Origin: Calditrichota bacterium
GTDB lineage: Bacteria; Calditrichota; Calditrichia; Calditrichales; J004
NCBI GenBank assembly: GCA_013112635.1
Contig: JABFGF010000001.1
Location: 1,054,001 to 1,118,000 of the forward strand
Length of the DNA stretch: 64,000 bases
Direction: 5' to 3'
Shown here: positions 44,952 to 53,811 of the stretch, in pieces
How the letters are laid out: the number at the start of each line of letters is the position of its first letter
How positions within the stretch are numbered: the first letter of the stretch is position 1
Notes under the pieces: model-generated
What the model was told of the DNA's origin: nothing
Seen by the model: the letters and a program-made list of their open reading frames with translations, nothing else
Database searches by the model: none
Position numbers and translations under genes: made by a program

Positions 44952-45022
44952 TGTTAAAATTCTTTTGAAGTATACTCGCCGGTAGCAAAGCGTAAACTTC
45001 TTTATTAGAAAATAATATTGAC
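44951..45022 (+). pseudogene. Stub of a fifth DUF6090 copy
   Basis: From the ATG at 44951 the bases ATGTTAAAATTCTTT match the start of copies 1 and 4. The alignment continues weakly to GAAAATAAT near 45018, where the intact copies read GAAAATAAA. Two in-frame stops occur within the first 15 codons, and nothing of the membrane helix follows. It is a decayed gene start left at the end of the array, opposite the feo operon. Confidence 0.6.
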
Positions 45023-45225
45023 TATTTGATTTTCGTATATTTAATATCCCGTTGCCGTTTTTCTTTAAAATAGCTGGAATGCATTGAGTCTGATGCAGGG
45101 ATTGTACAATCAGGACATGATGTGCAACCGGCATCTTCTGTGGAGGAAAATTGTTTGTATAATGAGCGGATTGAGAAACCAACCGCAAGTAAAACAAAAA
45201 TAAATGTCGCTATTTCCTGAAACAT
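45022..45225 (-). CDS. FeoB-associated Cys-rich membrane protein
   Basis: A 67-residue protein with one membrane helix at the N-terminus (IATFIFVLLAVGFSIRSLY) and the pattern C-T-S-C-P-D-C just after it, fitting the FeoB-associated Cys-rich family. It lies 38 bases after feoB on the same strand. Such small proteins are thought to help FeoB work, perhaps by handling iron at the membrane. A nested alternative start is possible, but the first ATG gives a full helix. Confidence 0.78.
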   Translation of the reverse strand: MFQEIATFIFVLLAVGFSIRSLYKQFSSTEDAGCTSCPDCTIPASDSMHSSYFKEKRQRDIKYTKIK

Positions 45226-45263
45226 AATTTATCGCTTTCTTACTTCTTACTTTTTTTTCTCAC

Positions 45264-47423
45264 TTAAAAACCAAGTATCAAGCCACCCTGGTAAACAACC
45301 AGTGAAGCAAAGTATGCCAATCCGGTCATATAGCCAATCATAATAAGCGGCCAGCGCCAACTGTTTGTTTCACGTTTTACAATGGCCACCGTTGCCATAC
45401 ATTGGCAGGCCAGAACAAAAAAGACCATAAGAGAAATTGCCATTAAAGATGAATACAACGGCTCTCCGGTTTCCGGATCTGTATCATTTTGCAATGCTGT
45501 TTTCAGATTAACCGAAGATTCATCACTACCTTCCACATTATAAATCGTGGCCAAAGTACTAACCATAACTTCACGAGCTGCAAAAGAAGTTAGCAGTCCG
45601 ATGCCTATTTTCCAGTCGAAGCCTAGTGGTTTTATGGCCGGCTCAATAAATTTCCCTATTTGCCCGACGTAACTTTGCTCAATCTGGTTCACCCCATTTG
45701 CTGCATCGATTTCATCAGCTTTTGGGTAGGAAGCAAGAAACCATAAAACAATCGACATGGCAAGGATAATTTTTCCGGCATCCTGAACAAAAATCTTGGC
45801 GCGTTCATACATTTGCAAAGTTGTCCAACGCAATGATGGCCTGCGATATGGAGGTAATTCCATTACAAAGGACGAGGAAGTTGGCATACTTTTCCGTATA
45901 AAATTTTGAAAAATAAAAGCAACAACAACAGCAGCTACAATCCCGAGTGTGTACATAGCCAGCAACGTAATAGCAGCATAAGAAATAAATCCGAAAACTG
46001 TACCTTGTGGAATAAATGCTCCAATCATTAAAACATAAACCGGCAGCCTTGCACTACAACTCATAAATGGCGCAATCATAATCGTAACCATCCTGTCACG
46101 CCAACTATGGATTGTACGCGTAGCCATAATGCCGGGAATAGCGCAAGCAAATGATGAAAGCAAAGGAATAACAGAACGCCCGGAAAGCCCGATAACACGC
46201 ATAACCCGATCGAGCATAAAAGCTACTCGGGCCATATATCCCGTATCTTCCAGGATTGATAAAAAGAAAAAGAGAAACAGTATTTGTGGCAGAAAAACAA
46301 GTATAGCGCCAACACCTGCAATAGCGCCATCAACAATCATACTTTGCAAAACACCAGCCGGTAAAATTGCCGTAATCTGGTTACCAATCCAAACAATCCC
46401 GGCATCAATCGCATCCATTGGGACTTCTGCCCAGGTAAAAATAGTTTGAAAAATAAGAGCAAAAATTATTAAAAATATTGGAGGGCCTGCAAAACGGTTT
46501 GTCAAAACTTTATCAAGTTTATCACTCTGAGAATAGTCTTTAGGTTTTGTTGACAAAACATGTTGTTTGACAATTCCATCAATCCATTTGTAGCGAAGTT
46601 TCGTTTCAAGCATGCTCCAATGAAAACCTTTTTCGGTTATAGAATGTCTCGCTTCTTTTACTGCATTTTCAAGATTTTCTTTATTCGATTGGTTGTTCGG
46701 TTCATTTGTCCAACTCTGAACGGCAAGATCGCTGGATAAAAATCGCAGCGCCTGTGCTTTATGAAAATCCGGATTTCTGTCAACTTCTCCATTTAGGATT
46801 TTTTCGATTGGTTTTAGCGAACTGTCAATTTCTTCTGAGATTGGAATTTTTTTTATAGTAGCCTTATTACCACCAGATAAAGTTTTAAAAATCGCCTTTT
46901 TAAGAAAATCAATACCGCGTTTTTTATTGGCAACGATAGGAATTATGGGAATACCAAATTCTTTTTTTAGAGCTTCAACATCTATTTGCAATCCATTTTG
47001 ATCAGCTACATCCATCATATTCATGGCTGCTATTACAGGAATTCCCAGATCAAGGATCTGCGAAAGCAGGTAAAAATTTCGGCTTAGGTTACCGGCATCC
47101 AAAACAACAACAATAAGTTTTAAATCAATTGATGGGTCAGCTCCACACATTATTTCCGCAGCAATCTTGTCATCAATTGATTTTGGGATAAGGCTATATA
47201 AACCAGGCAGGTCAAAGATATTTAATTTATAGCCCGGCCCTTCCAGGACGCCTGTTTTTCTTTCTACAGTTACCCCGGCGTAATTGCCAACTTTTTGACG
47301 CATTCCTGTAAGCAGGTTAAAAATAGACGTTTTACCAGTGTTCGGATTACCAACAAGGGCAATGTCTTTAATAACTTTTTCCTGAGAAATTGTGCTAATG
47401 GGGTTTGTTTCTAATTGAGCCAT
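45264..47423 (-). CDS. feoB: Ferrous iron transporter FeoB
   Basis: A 719-residue inner-membrane protein. The N-terminal GTPase has G1 GNPNTGKTS (residues 25-33), the switch segment NYAGVTVERK, G3 DLPGLYSL and a G4-like region AMNMMDVAD. It is followed by a helical GDI-like domain and then two Gate halves (VIPLLSSFACAIPGIMATR and, later, LTSFAAREVMVSTLATIYN) with FeoB_C between them. It imports Fe2+ under low-oxygen or low-iron conditions. It is encoded nine bases after feoA and before the Cys-rich partner, the usual feo order. Confidence 0.96.
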   Translation of the reverse strand: MAQLETNPISTISQEKVIKDIALVGNPNTGKTSIFNLLTGMRQKVGNYAGVTVERKTGVLEGPGYKLNIFDLPGLYSLIPKSIDDKIAAEIMCGADPSIDLKLIVVVLDAGNLSRNFYLLSQILDLGIPVIAAMNMMDVADQNGLQIDVEALKKEFGIPIIPIVANKKRGIDFLKKAIFKTLSGGNKATIKKIPISEEIDSSLKPIEKILNGEVDRNPDFHKAQALRFLSSDLAVQSWTNEPNNQSNKENLENAVKEARHSITEKGFHWSMLETKLRYKWIDGIVKQHVLSTKPKDYSQSDKLDKVLTNRFAGPPIFLIIFALIFQTIFTWAEVPMDAIDAGIVWIGNQITAILPAGVLQSMIVDGAIAGVGAILVFLPQILFLFFFLSILEDTGYMARVAFMLDRVMRVIGLSGRSVIPLLSSFACAIPGIMATRTIHSWRDRMVTIMIAPFMSCSARLPVYVLMIGAFIPQGTVFGFISYAAITLLAMYTLGIVAAVVVAFIFQNFIRKSMPTSSSFVMELPPYRRPSLRWTTLQMYERAKIFVQDAGKIILAMSIVLWFLASYPKADEIDAANGVNQIEQSYVGQIGKFIEPAIKPLGFDWKIGIGLLTSFAAREVMVSTLATIYNVEGSDESSVNLKTALQNDTDPETGEPLYSSLMAISLMVFFVLACQCMATVAIVKRETNSWRWPLIMIGYMTGLAYFASLVVYQGGLILGF

Positions 47424-47432
47424 TAATCAATT

Positions 47433-47660
47433 CTACTCTTTCTCAACTAAAATTGACTGGGCTTTAGAGCGGGCAATGGATAAATGATATCCGCGTAAAT
47501 CTACTTCGATGGGATCTCCTAATGGTGCACTTTTCACGAAACGAACCGGTGTTCCTTCCATAATTCCAAGTTCCATTAAATACCCAATATCAGCAGAACC
47601 GTTTTGTACTTCACTGATTATTGCATTATCACCGGGTTTTAAATCATTTAAGGTTAACAT
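47433..47660 (-). CDS. feoA: Ferrous iron transport protein A
   Basis: A 75-residue SH3-like protein: LKPGDNAIISEVQ, then YLMELGIMEGTPVRFVKSAPLGDPIEVDLRGYHLSIAR split over the typical FeoA beta barrel. It interacts with FeoB and supports Fe2+ uptake. It is the first gene of the operon. The 190 bases upstream, at 47661-47850, should hold the promoter; two copies of CTAGGC lie there (47687-47692 and 47745-47750), but no certain Fur or DtxR box can be named. Confidence 0.93.
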   Translation of the reverse strand: MLTLNDLKPGDNAIISEVQNGSADIGYLMELGIMEGTPVRFVKSAPLGDPIEVDLRGYHLSIARSKAQSILVEKE

Positions 47661-47850
47661 CTCTTAAATCACTCACTTTACATTTGCTAGGCATAGTTAA
47701 CATACATGATGCTAATTTAATACTTCAAATCGAATAAATCTACTCTAGGCTAAGTTTTATTAAATATATTTTCGGACTTAACAGGATTATATTGAATATT
47801 GGAGCTTAAAGTGGAAAAAAGGAGTTTTATAGAGCTGCCGAGATCTAAAT

Positions 47851-48591
47851 TTATTTCAGGAGCAATACTCTCTCTACAAATTTCTGCACCAGAATATTCG
47901 ATTCTGGTGTCTCTTGAGCAGATGAAAGGATTTCATCCAAATGAGTGTCATCATCTGTGTACTTTTTTTTGTAGATTGTAAGGCGATCCACCATAGTTTT
48001 TTTATCAACTTCGGGATGAAACTGAAATGCCCAAAATGGTTTTCCTTTTACACGAAAAATATGGCTGCAATTTTCAGTGTAACCAAGCAACTCACAACCA
48101 TCCGGTTCTTTTAAAGCCAATTGCTGATGGACTGTAATCGCAAGGAAATTATTTGGAGTATCAAAAAGAAGAGGATCGTTTTGTGCTGCTTCAGATAGAG
48201 AAATTAGAAGGCATCCCATCTCAAAATCTTTTTCCTTATGGATAATTTCCCCGCCAAGGGCCTGAACGGCCAATTGAAAACCAAAACAACTGGCAAAAAC
48301 CGGAATACCATTTTTTAAACAATGGCGCAGTAATTCCCTGCACTTTTCTAAAAAAGGATTTTCATCCGGCTTCAAAACATTTGCACTACTGGCACCCCCA
48401 ACAAACAAAGCATCATAACCTTCAACTTCAGTTATTTTAAAGTCGGGTCTGTCAAAAACATTTAAAATATCAATCTGATTTTTATGAAGTGTGCTGTATT
48501 CCGCAAAGCTATTATGTTCTTCAATTTTGACCCGCTCATCATGGCGGATTTGCAAAAGAAGTATTTTAAGATCGGATTTATTTTTTTTCAT
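47851..48591 (-). CDS. Class I glutamine amidotransferase-like protein
   Basis: A 246-residue stand-alone amidotransferase domain. The nucleophile Cys102 is in VFASCFGFQLA (usual form G-x-C-x-G; here S-C-F-G), and the His/Glu pair is in AFQFHPEVD. The family is that of GMP-synthase-like 'type 1 glutamine amidotransferases' with no synthase partner. These may release ammonia from glutamine or hydrolyse gamma-glutamyl compounds. No linked synthetase gene is nearby, so its substrate is unknown. Confidence 0.82.
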   Translation of the reverse strand: MKKNKSDLKILLLQIRHDERVKIEEHNSFAEYSTLHKNQIDILNVFDRPDFKITEVEGYDALFVGGASSANVLKPDENPFLEKCRELLRHCLKNGIPVFASCFGFQLAVQALGGEIIHKEKDFEMGCLLISLSEAAQNDPLLFDTPNNFLAITVHQQLALKEPDGCELLGYTENCSHIFRVKGKPFWAFQFHPEVDKKTMVDRLTIYKKKYTDDDTHLDEILSSAQETPESNILVQKFVERVLLLK

Positions 48592-48675
48592 TTGGAAAAT
48601 TAATCTGGAAAAATGTGAAACGGAGCTTACAAAAAATGCAGTTTATAAATCAAGGAAAGTTAACAATCAAATTAA

Positions 48676-49551
48676 CTAATGTATCAAAATCATTTTGCCG
48701 GTTTTTTTAAATTTACCAGCAACGTTCAGGTTAAAAAGATAAACGCCGCTTGCCAATCCGGTGGCATCAAAGGTGACCGAATATTGCCCTGCTTTCTGTT
48801 CCCGGTTTATCAAAGCTACTATTTTACGGCCATTCATGTCATAAACATCCAGGATAATATGATTGGCCTTTTTCAATTCAAAAGAAATAGTCGTGATTGG
48901 ATTAAATGGATTAGGATAGTTTTGAAACAACTGAAAATCAGGAGAATTTGAGAGATTGTTTTTATCCTTTGTTGAGGTTATCAAAGAATCAAGCTGTGTG
49001 GTTACGCTTTTTTTGCGGTTTGCAATAAACGATTTGAGGCCAGGTACTAAACCAACTTTTTCTTCCAAATTTTGGACAATCTGTTCATTTGAATACATTT
49101 TCAGAGTATCAGCAAAATAGTCATTCTTTATAAAATTGAACAACGAATCGATTTTGGGAAACAGAATTTGTTCGTCAAATCCGTTTTGCAAATAACTTTG
49201 TAATTCTTCTATATAGGATTTTTTATAAGGCTCTTCCAGAAGCACTCTGTTTAGCAATGGACGTTGGTTTTCATTATAAAAAATATCTAAAGTATCTCGG
49301 TCACCTCTTGAGCCAAAAGCAAGATTGACATCCCAGATGATCCATTCAAACAGATTAGATTTCTCATTATTATACAGATAAAAATTATTAGCAGATCCCA
49401 GGTAAGAATCGAGATTTACAAAAAGGTTATTGGCAGCCCAAATTTTAATAAAGCCGGAGATATTTAAAACTTCTTCTATTTTTGATCTAAAATCCTGGTT
49501 GGGTGAATTGTTTACCTGATCAATCAGATTGACAAGATCACTCCAGTCATT
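48676..49551 (-). pseudogene. C-terminal part of the broken CotH exoprotein, with sorting domain
   Basis: This part is in the same frame as 49552-50199 and continues the CotH kinase domain directly after a TAA codon: NDWSDLVNLIDQVNN, then FEWIIWDVNLAFGSRGDRD with the catalytic Asp region. A helical segment follows, and the C-terminus is a sorting domain (NYPNPFNPITTISFELKKA to GKMILIH). Taken alone, the longest frame with a usable start is only 48676-49257 (193 residues, from TTG). The whole gene would be 507 codons. It is either a recent pseudogene or a sequencing or assembly error. Confidence 0.75.
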
Positions 49552-50199
49552 TTATGTTTCATTTGTTTTTAGGGCATAGTGTTCATAATAATTCTGCTGA
49601 TCTTCACCTTTCCAGTCTAATTCTGCCGATCTTTCTGCTTTAAACAAGTTGCCATCATTATTATCATAACGCGTATTTAGAAAAGTTTTGTCCACATGTT
49701 CTACCAGGGAATACAATCCCCAATAAACACCATTTAGATAAACCCTCGCGAAATTTGCCCTTGGTGCAGAGACGTTATTTTCGTACAAAAAGTCCAGATA
49801 TAATTTTTCTCTGAGCAGTGATGGATCGCTCCATCCATTATTGAGATTAATTTTTTTTAATCCGTCAAATCGATGGCTTTTTTTGAATTTATTAAACTTA
49901 ATACGCAAGGATTTTTTATGGCCAGGATAAGCATGGAAAGATGAAAAACCTTTAAAGCGCACTCCAACCGAATCATACAAAACACCTTTAATTTCTACAT
50001 TTGCAGGAATATATTCTTCATTCTCATGACTTTGATAAAGAGAATCAAGAAAGTTTTCCTGGTTAAAATAAAAGTGGAAATCAAGAATCTGATTTCCACT
50101 AAAAACACTACCACCCGGATTTTGAGCGTTTAATTCTCCTAATATTAATATCAATGATATCAAAAATAGATTTAATATTCTATGCACATTTCCTTCCAA
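49552..50199 (-). CDS. N-terminal part of a CotH kinase exoprotein, cut by an in-frame stop
   Basis: A 215-residue product: signal peptide (LFLISLILILGELNAQ), then the front of a CotH kinase domain (VGVRFKGFSSF, KKSLRIKFNKF, LKKINLNNGWSDPSLLREKLY). Translation ends at TAA 49552-49554 before the catalytic WIIWDVNLAFG region, so a protein from this part alone would lack kinase activity. The start is uncertain: TTG at 50199 or a GTG a few codons later, both close to a GGAAGG. It lies downstream of the PA-like exoprotein gene on the same strand. Confidence 0.7.
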   Translation of the reverse strand: MEGNVHRILNLFLISLILILGELNAQNPGGSVFSGNQILDFHFYFNQENFLDSLYQSHENEEYIPANVEIKGVLYDSVGVRFKGFSSFHAYPGHKKSLRIKFNKFKKSHRFDGLKKINLNNGWSDPSLLREKLYLDFLYENNVSAPRANFARVYLNGVYWGLYSLVEHVDKTFLNTRYDNNDGNLFKAERSAELDWKGEDQQNYYEHYALKTNET

Positions 50200-50322
50200 C
50201 TTCCCAAAGCAAAGATTATGATTTTTCCACGAAGACCAGCAAAATGCTGAGAATTATTTTAGTTTCCATTGTAATTCCTAAGCGTTCTCTGCGAACTCCG
50301 CGGTAAATTAATTCACCTATTG
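50200..50322. repeat. Intergenic word-like repeat between two exoprotein genes
   Basis: On the minus strand this 123-base gap contains ACCGCGGAGTTCGCAGAGAA followed by CGC. From memory this resembles a 'GCAGAGACGCAGAGAACGC' type of dispersed intergenic sequence seen in many bacterial genomes. No gene or clear hairpin is seen. Confidence 0.35.
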
Positions 50323-53300
50323 TTATCGTATTAAAATCATTTTGCGGGTTAAAACAGATTTACCATTTATAATCATTCTGTAAATATAAGTGCCACTTGC
50401 AACCTGATTTCCTGAATAGTTGAGACCTTCCCATTTTAAAATATACGCGCCGGAATTTTGTCTGCCATCAACCAGGGTTTTTACTTTTTGGCCCATCATA
50501 TTGTAGATAGATAAGTTAATATTTGTATGTTTAACCAGTTTATATTCTATAGTTGTTACGGGATTAAAAGGATTGGGGTAGTTCTGTTTTAACATATAGC
50601 TCTCGGGTGATTTTGATAAATTGTCATCAATATCTGTTGGAAGACCTGTTATTACTACATCTCCCCAAAGTTGCCCTTGGTTGTCATTTAGGGAAAGGTC
50701 CTGAGTAATGATGACACCATCGCCAAGATCTTCAATTTCATCAAAGCGCCAATAGCCAGCCAAACCACTATCAGCTGTAGAATAATATGCAGCATTCAAA
50801 GTATCATTGTAAGTTGATTGAAGTTGCGATTCACTACGGGCAAGGTTCCAAACCCGAACTTCATCAATCACACCCTGAAAACGCTGAGTATTGCTCGCTT
50901 GCCGCCCTCCAATCCAGAAATGGCGCCATTCTTCATAGTAGCTTCTAACTGATCCACTCCCGGCATATTTATGAAAAAGTACGCCATTGAAATATGTTTT
51001 TATATATTCCCCATCATACACCAAAGCAATATGCAACCACTGATTTTCAGGAGCGTTGTAATGTGTGCTCCTCCAACTCCAATCCGGGGAAGTATTGGAA
51101 ATTGCCCAACGTATTGTACCATCTTTTGCACGAAACAGCTCGTATTCGCCTTCTTTGTTTATAATCATTCCGCCCCATGTATCATCAATGCCCGGGCCTG
51201 TTGGATAAATCCAGGCTTCAATAGTAAATTTATTTGTCATTCTTAATGCAGGTGGATCTCCAACGGAGATATACCCTGAGTTGTCGCTCGGATTTACATG
51301 CAAGGCATTTCCTAATTCCTGTAATCCGTTCTTTACTGGGACAGCTTCATAATCAAAAACCAGTTGTATTGAGTCCGTTGCAACGCCGTTATAATCATAA
51401 TAATCCCAGCTTTGCAGATTGCGTCTTGTTACATCCAGCTTTTTTCTGGAATTATTAATTATAGTTGTGGCATCTGAATGCAAGGTGAAATCGACTGTTG
51501 TTGCAAAATGAAAAGGTGTTCCAGTTAGATCAATATGGGTAGCCCCGCTATCAGTTTCCGGATAAGCCCATTGAACGCGTCCAACCTGAGCTGAGTTTTC
51601 GATCCAACCCGGTATAGTTGTGCCAACAATTATTTCACTTTCATTAAAAGTTTTGTCATTAATATCAACATTAAGTGTAGAAGGGTTTATTCGTATTTTA
51701 TTAAAATTGAACCTGTAAAATTCATCATAAGCAACATAATCCGAATACACATTTCCCGAAGTATTTTCTATGGAAAGATATTCTCGCGGCTCTGTTAATT
51801 CAGCATGTGTTTCAGGATCAAAAAAGATACAATACAGCAACATAGGTTTGTCTTCATCGCCATTTTGATAAATCCAATATTCCGCGCCTGGATCAGGCAA
51901 AAATGAGCTGAACTCTTTTACATCTTTGGCATTTGCATAAATCGCAGGAAGCAAAATTGTTGTAGATATTTTATCACCACGTGCATTCTCAACCGTAACT
52001 GTTCCCGGCCCATCAGGAATACTTTCTAATTCAACTTCATTTGTATAAAAAGAATTTTCACCCTGTTTAAGGATAAATGTTTTAGTTTCCCCATTTACCG
52101 GCACTTCTGCCGTTACGGAAAGAATTGGAAAATTATTTGGTAAAGCACTAATTAAAACGTGCTTATAATCCGCGCTATAGCTGGCAAGGCTAACTGCCGG
52201 TTTAGGATCATCACCCGGACTCATCATTACCAGTTTAGTATTTTTGTACATTCTCAAACCCAGCATATTTCCCGGACGGCCAGCTGTTTCCCATTCATTA
52301 ATTACTTCCGGTGACGGTGAGGATAAATACCAATCATCGGGGTATTTTCTACCTTCAATTGTAGTACCGTCATTCGTTTTTTCAACATCAAAAATAAGAG
52401 ATGCAATATCTTCAAAATCAAATTCAGGATCCCAGTACGATGTTCCGGCAAAAACCTGGTAGCGGCGATTGGTTCCATTGCCCATTTCAGCTCTCACATC
52501 TACGGAAACAGGATCAATTTCACTCTCAAAGCTGGCCCAATCAATGTCAGAGTTCCAATCCTGGTCATTAGGATTCCAACGAACAACCTTTGCGCTTACC
52601 TGGATTACTTCCAAAGACAAAGGAGTCCCCATTTGGATGGCGCGTAATTCATCCAGAGTTAGTATTATATCATTGTTGCTTTCATCCTTTTCTACCACTA
52701 TAGTCCCCGTTTTGGGAAAGCGGCTGTCTGAAGTTCCCGGAGGTGTTAAGATATTGGCAACCTGGCTTGGAATAAATGTGGCAATTGTTTTTTTACCAAG
52801 GCTCAAATTAATTGTAGGGGTTACTTCTAGTGCTGTAGCACCGCCCATATTTTCCATATAAATTCGTAATTTAAGCTTTGCTGCCTGATCTGGTTGAGTC
52901 GTCCGCGTATTGCTCCAGTTACTTCCAAAACTACTTGTTGAACTCTGTGTATTTGTCCATGTATGCGAATAAGAAGCGGTCACTTCAACACTTGCCATTT
53001 TAAATGGATTTAATTCTGCGCCAACCGTCACTGATGCGCTGACAGTGTTTGAGTTTGAGGTTTCGTTTGTAAATGAGCTGCTCTCTTCACCACCTTTTGT
53101 GTCGGTAATTGTTGCCAGAGGAATTACATCGTAATCAGTTAATTTTATGACAATTACAGGCCGTGCCGCAACAAGAGGATGATTTTCCGGTGGCGAAATT
53201 GCAGCTGGCATATTTATCCCGGAGACTTCCATATAATCACTATACGGATCACCATCTGTGCTCCATTTTAAAGGATCGGTAATATAGTATTTCTTAGTGC

Positions 53301-53568
53301 TATCACCGTCCCATGGCTGCAGGCCATCCAGAATTGAATAAGTATAGCCGCTAATTTCAAGGGCGTTTTCAATTGTGTCACCATCATCATCAGCACCTGC
53401 AACCAAATTTGTGAATGAGCCATCGGCAGCTTTTAAAACTATCATTTCACCTGGTTCATATCCCTGATCGGATTTCGAAAACCCAGCTGAAACTAAAACA
53501 AGGATTGAAAGAAAATAAAAAAAGCTTAAATGCTTTCTTACTGCTGATAAAAAAAATATTCCGTTCAT
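50323..53568 (-). CDS. Exoprotein with toxin-B/protective-antigen-like core, LamG and sorting domain
   Basis: A 1081-residue exported protein that looks whole; AGGAGGAAGT fixes the ATG at 53568. After the signal peptide (to about residue 31), residues about 57-330 match the calcium-binding and pore-forming region of binary toxin B components (PF03495): DDDGDTIENALEISGYTY, then KWSTDGDPYSDYMEVSG, ENHPLVAARPVIVIKL, a Ser/Thr-rich stretch (about 160-225), and LKLRIYMENMGGATALEV leading to LSLGKKTIATF. Residues about 350-400 may match the next domain. The middle third has no name. LamG-type lectin domain at about 785-960 and sorting domain (NYPNPFNPVTTIEYKL) at about 995-1081. No partner enzyme component lies nearby. 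Its role is unknown: the fold may serve in adhesion, predation or defence. Confidence 0.83.
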   Translation of the reverse strand: MNGIFFLSAVRKHLSFFYFLSILVLVSAGFSKSDQGYEPGEMIVLKAADGSFTNLVAGADDDGDTIENALEISGYTYSILDGLQPWDGDSTKKYYITDPLKWSTDGDPYSDYMEVSGINMPAAISPPENHPLVAARPVIVIKLTDYDVIPLATITDTKGGEESSSFTNETSNSNTVSASVTVGAELNPFKMASVEVTASYSHTWTNTQSSTSSFGSNWSNTRTTQPDQAAKLKLRIYMENMGGATALEVTPTINLSLGKKTIATFIPSQVANILTPPGTSDSRFPKTGTIVVEKDESNNDIILTLDELRAIQMGTPLSLEVIQVSAKVVRWNPNDQDWNSDIDWASFESEIDPVSVDVRAEMGNGTNRRYQVFAGTSYWDPEFDFEDIASLIFDVEKTNDGTTIEGRKYPDDWYLSSPSPEVINEWETAGRPGNMLGLRMYKNTKLVMMSPGDDPKPAVSLASYSADYKHVLISALPNNFPILSVTAEVPVNGETKTFILKQGENSFYTNEVELESIPDGPGTVTVENARGDKISTTILLPAIYANAKDVKEFSSFLPDPGAEYWIYQNGDEDKPMLLYCIFFDPETHAELTEPREYLSIENTSGNVYSDYVAYDEFYRFNFNKIRINPSTLNVDINDKTFNESEIIVGTTIPGWIENSAQVGRVQWAYPETDSGATHIDLTGTPFHFATTVDFTLHSDATTIINNSRKKLDVTRRNLQSWDYYDYNGVATDSIQLVFDYEAVPVKNGLQELGNALHVNPSDNSGYISVGDPPALRMTNKFTIEAWIYPTGPGIDDTWGGMIINKEGEYELFRAKDGTIRWAISNTSPDWSWRSTHYNAPENQWLHIALVYDGEYIKTYFNGVLFHKYAGSGSVRSYYEEWRHFWIGGRQASNTQRFQGVIDEVRVWNLARSESQLQSTYNDTLNAAYYSTADSGLAGYWRFDEIEDLGDGVIITQDLSLNDNQGQLWGDVVITGLPTDIDDNLSKSPESYMLKQNYPNPFNPVTTIEYKLVKHTNINLSIYNMMGQKVKTLVDGRQNSGAYILKWEGLNYSGNQVASGTYIYRMIINGKSVLTRKMILIR

Positions 53569-53811
53569 ACTTCCTCCTGATTTCTAAAAAAATATCATGA
53601 TCTAAAAACATTCAAAATTTCTTACATCAGGATAACGCACAAAAAAAAGGGAAAAGTGATAATTTAATTATTTTTAAAGATTGGAATAAGATTCTATTTT
53701 GTAATGTTTACCGCATGGTAGGTATTAGCAAATCTTAGTTTCTTTATTGTAAAAAATCATCTCAAAGTCTATTTTGGAAAACTATCAGTAGAAAATGCAA
53801 AGGAGGTTTCC

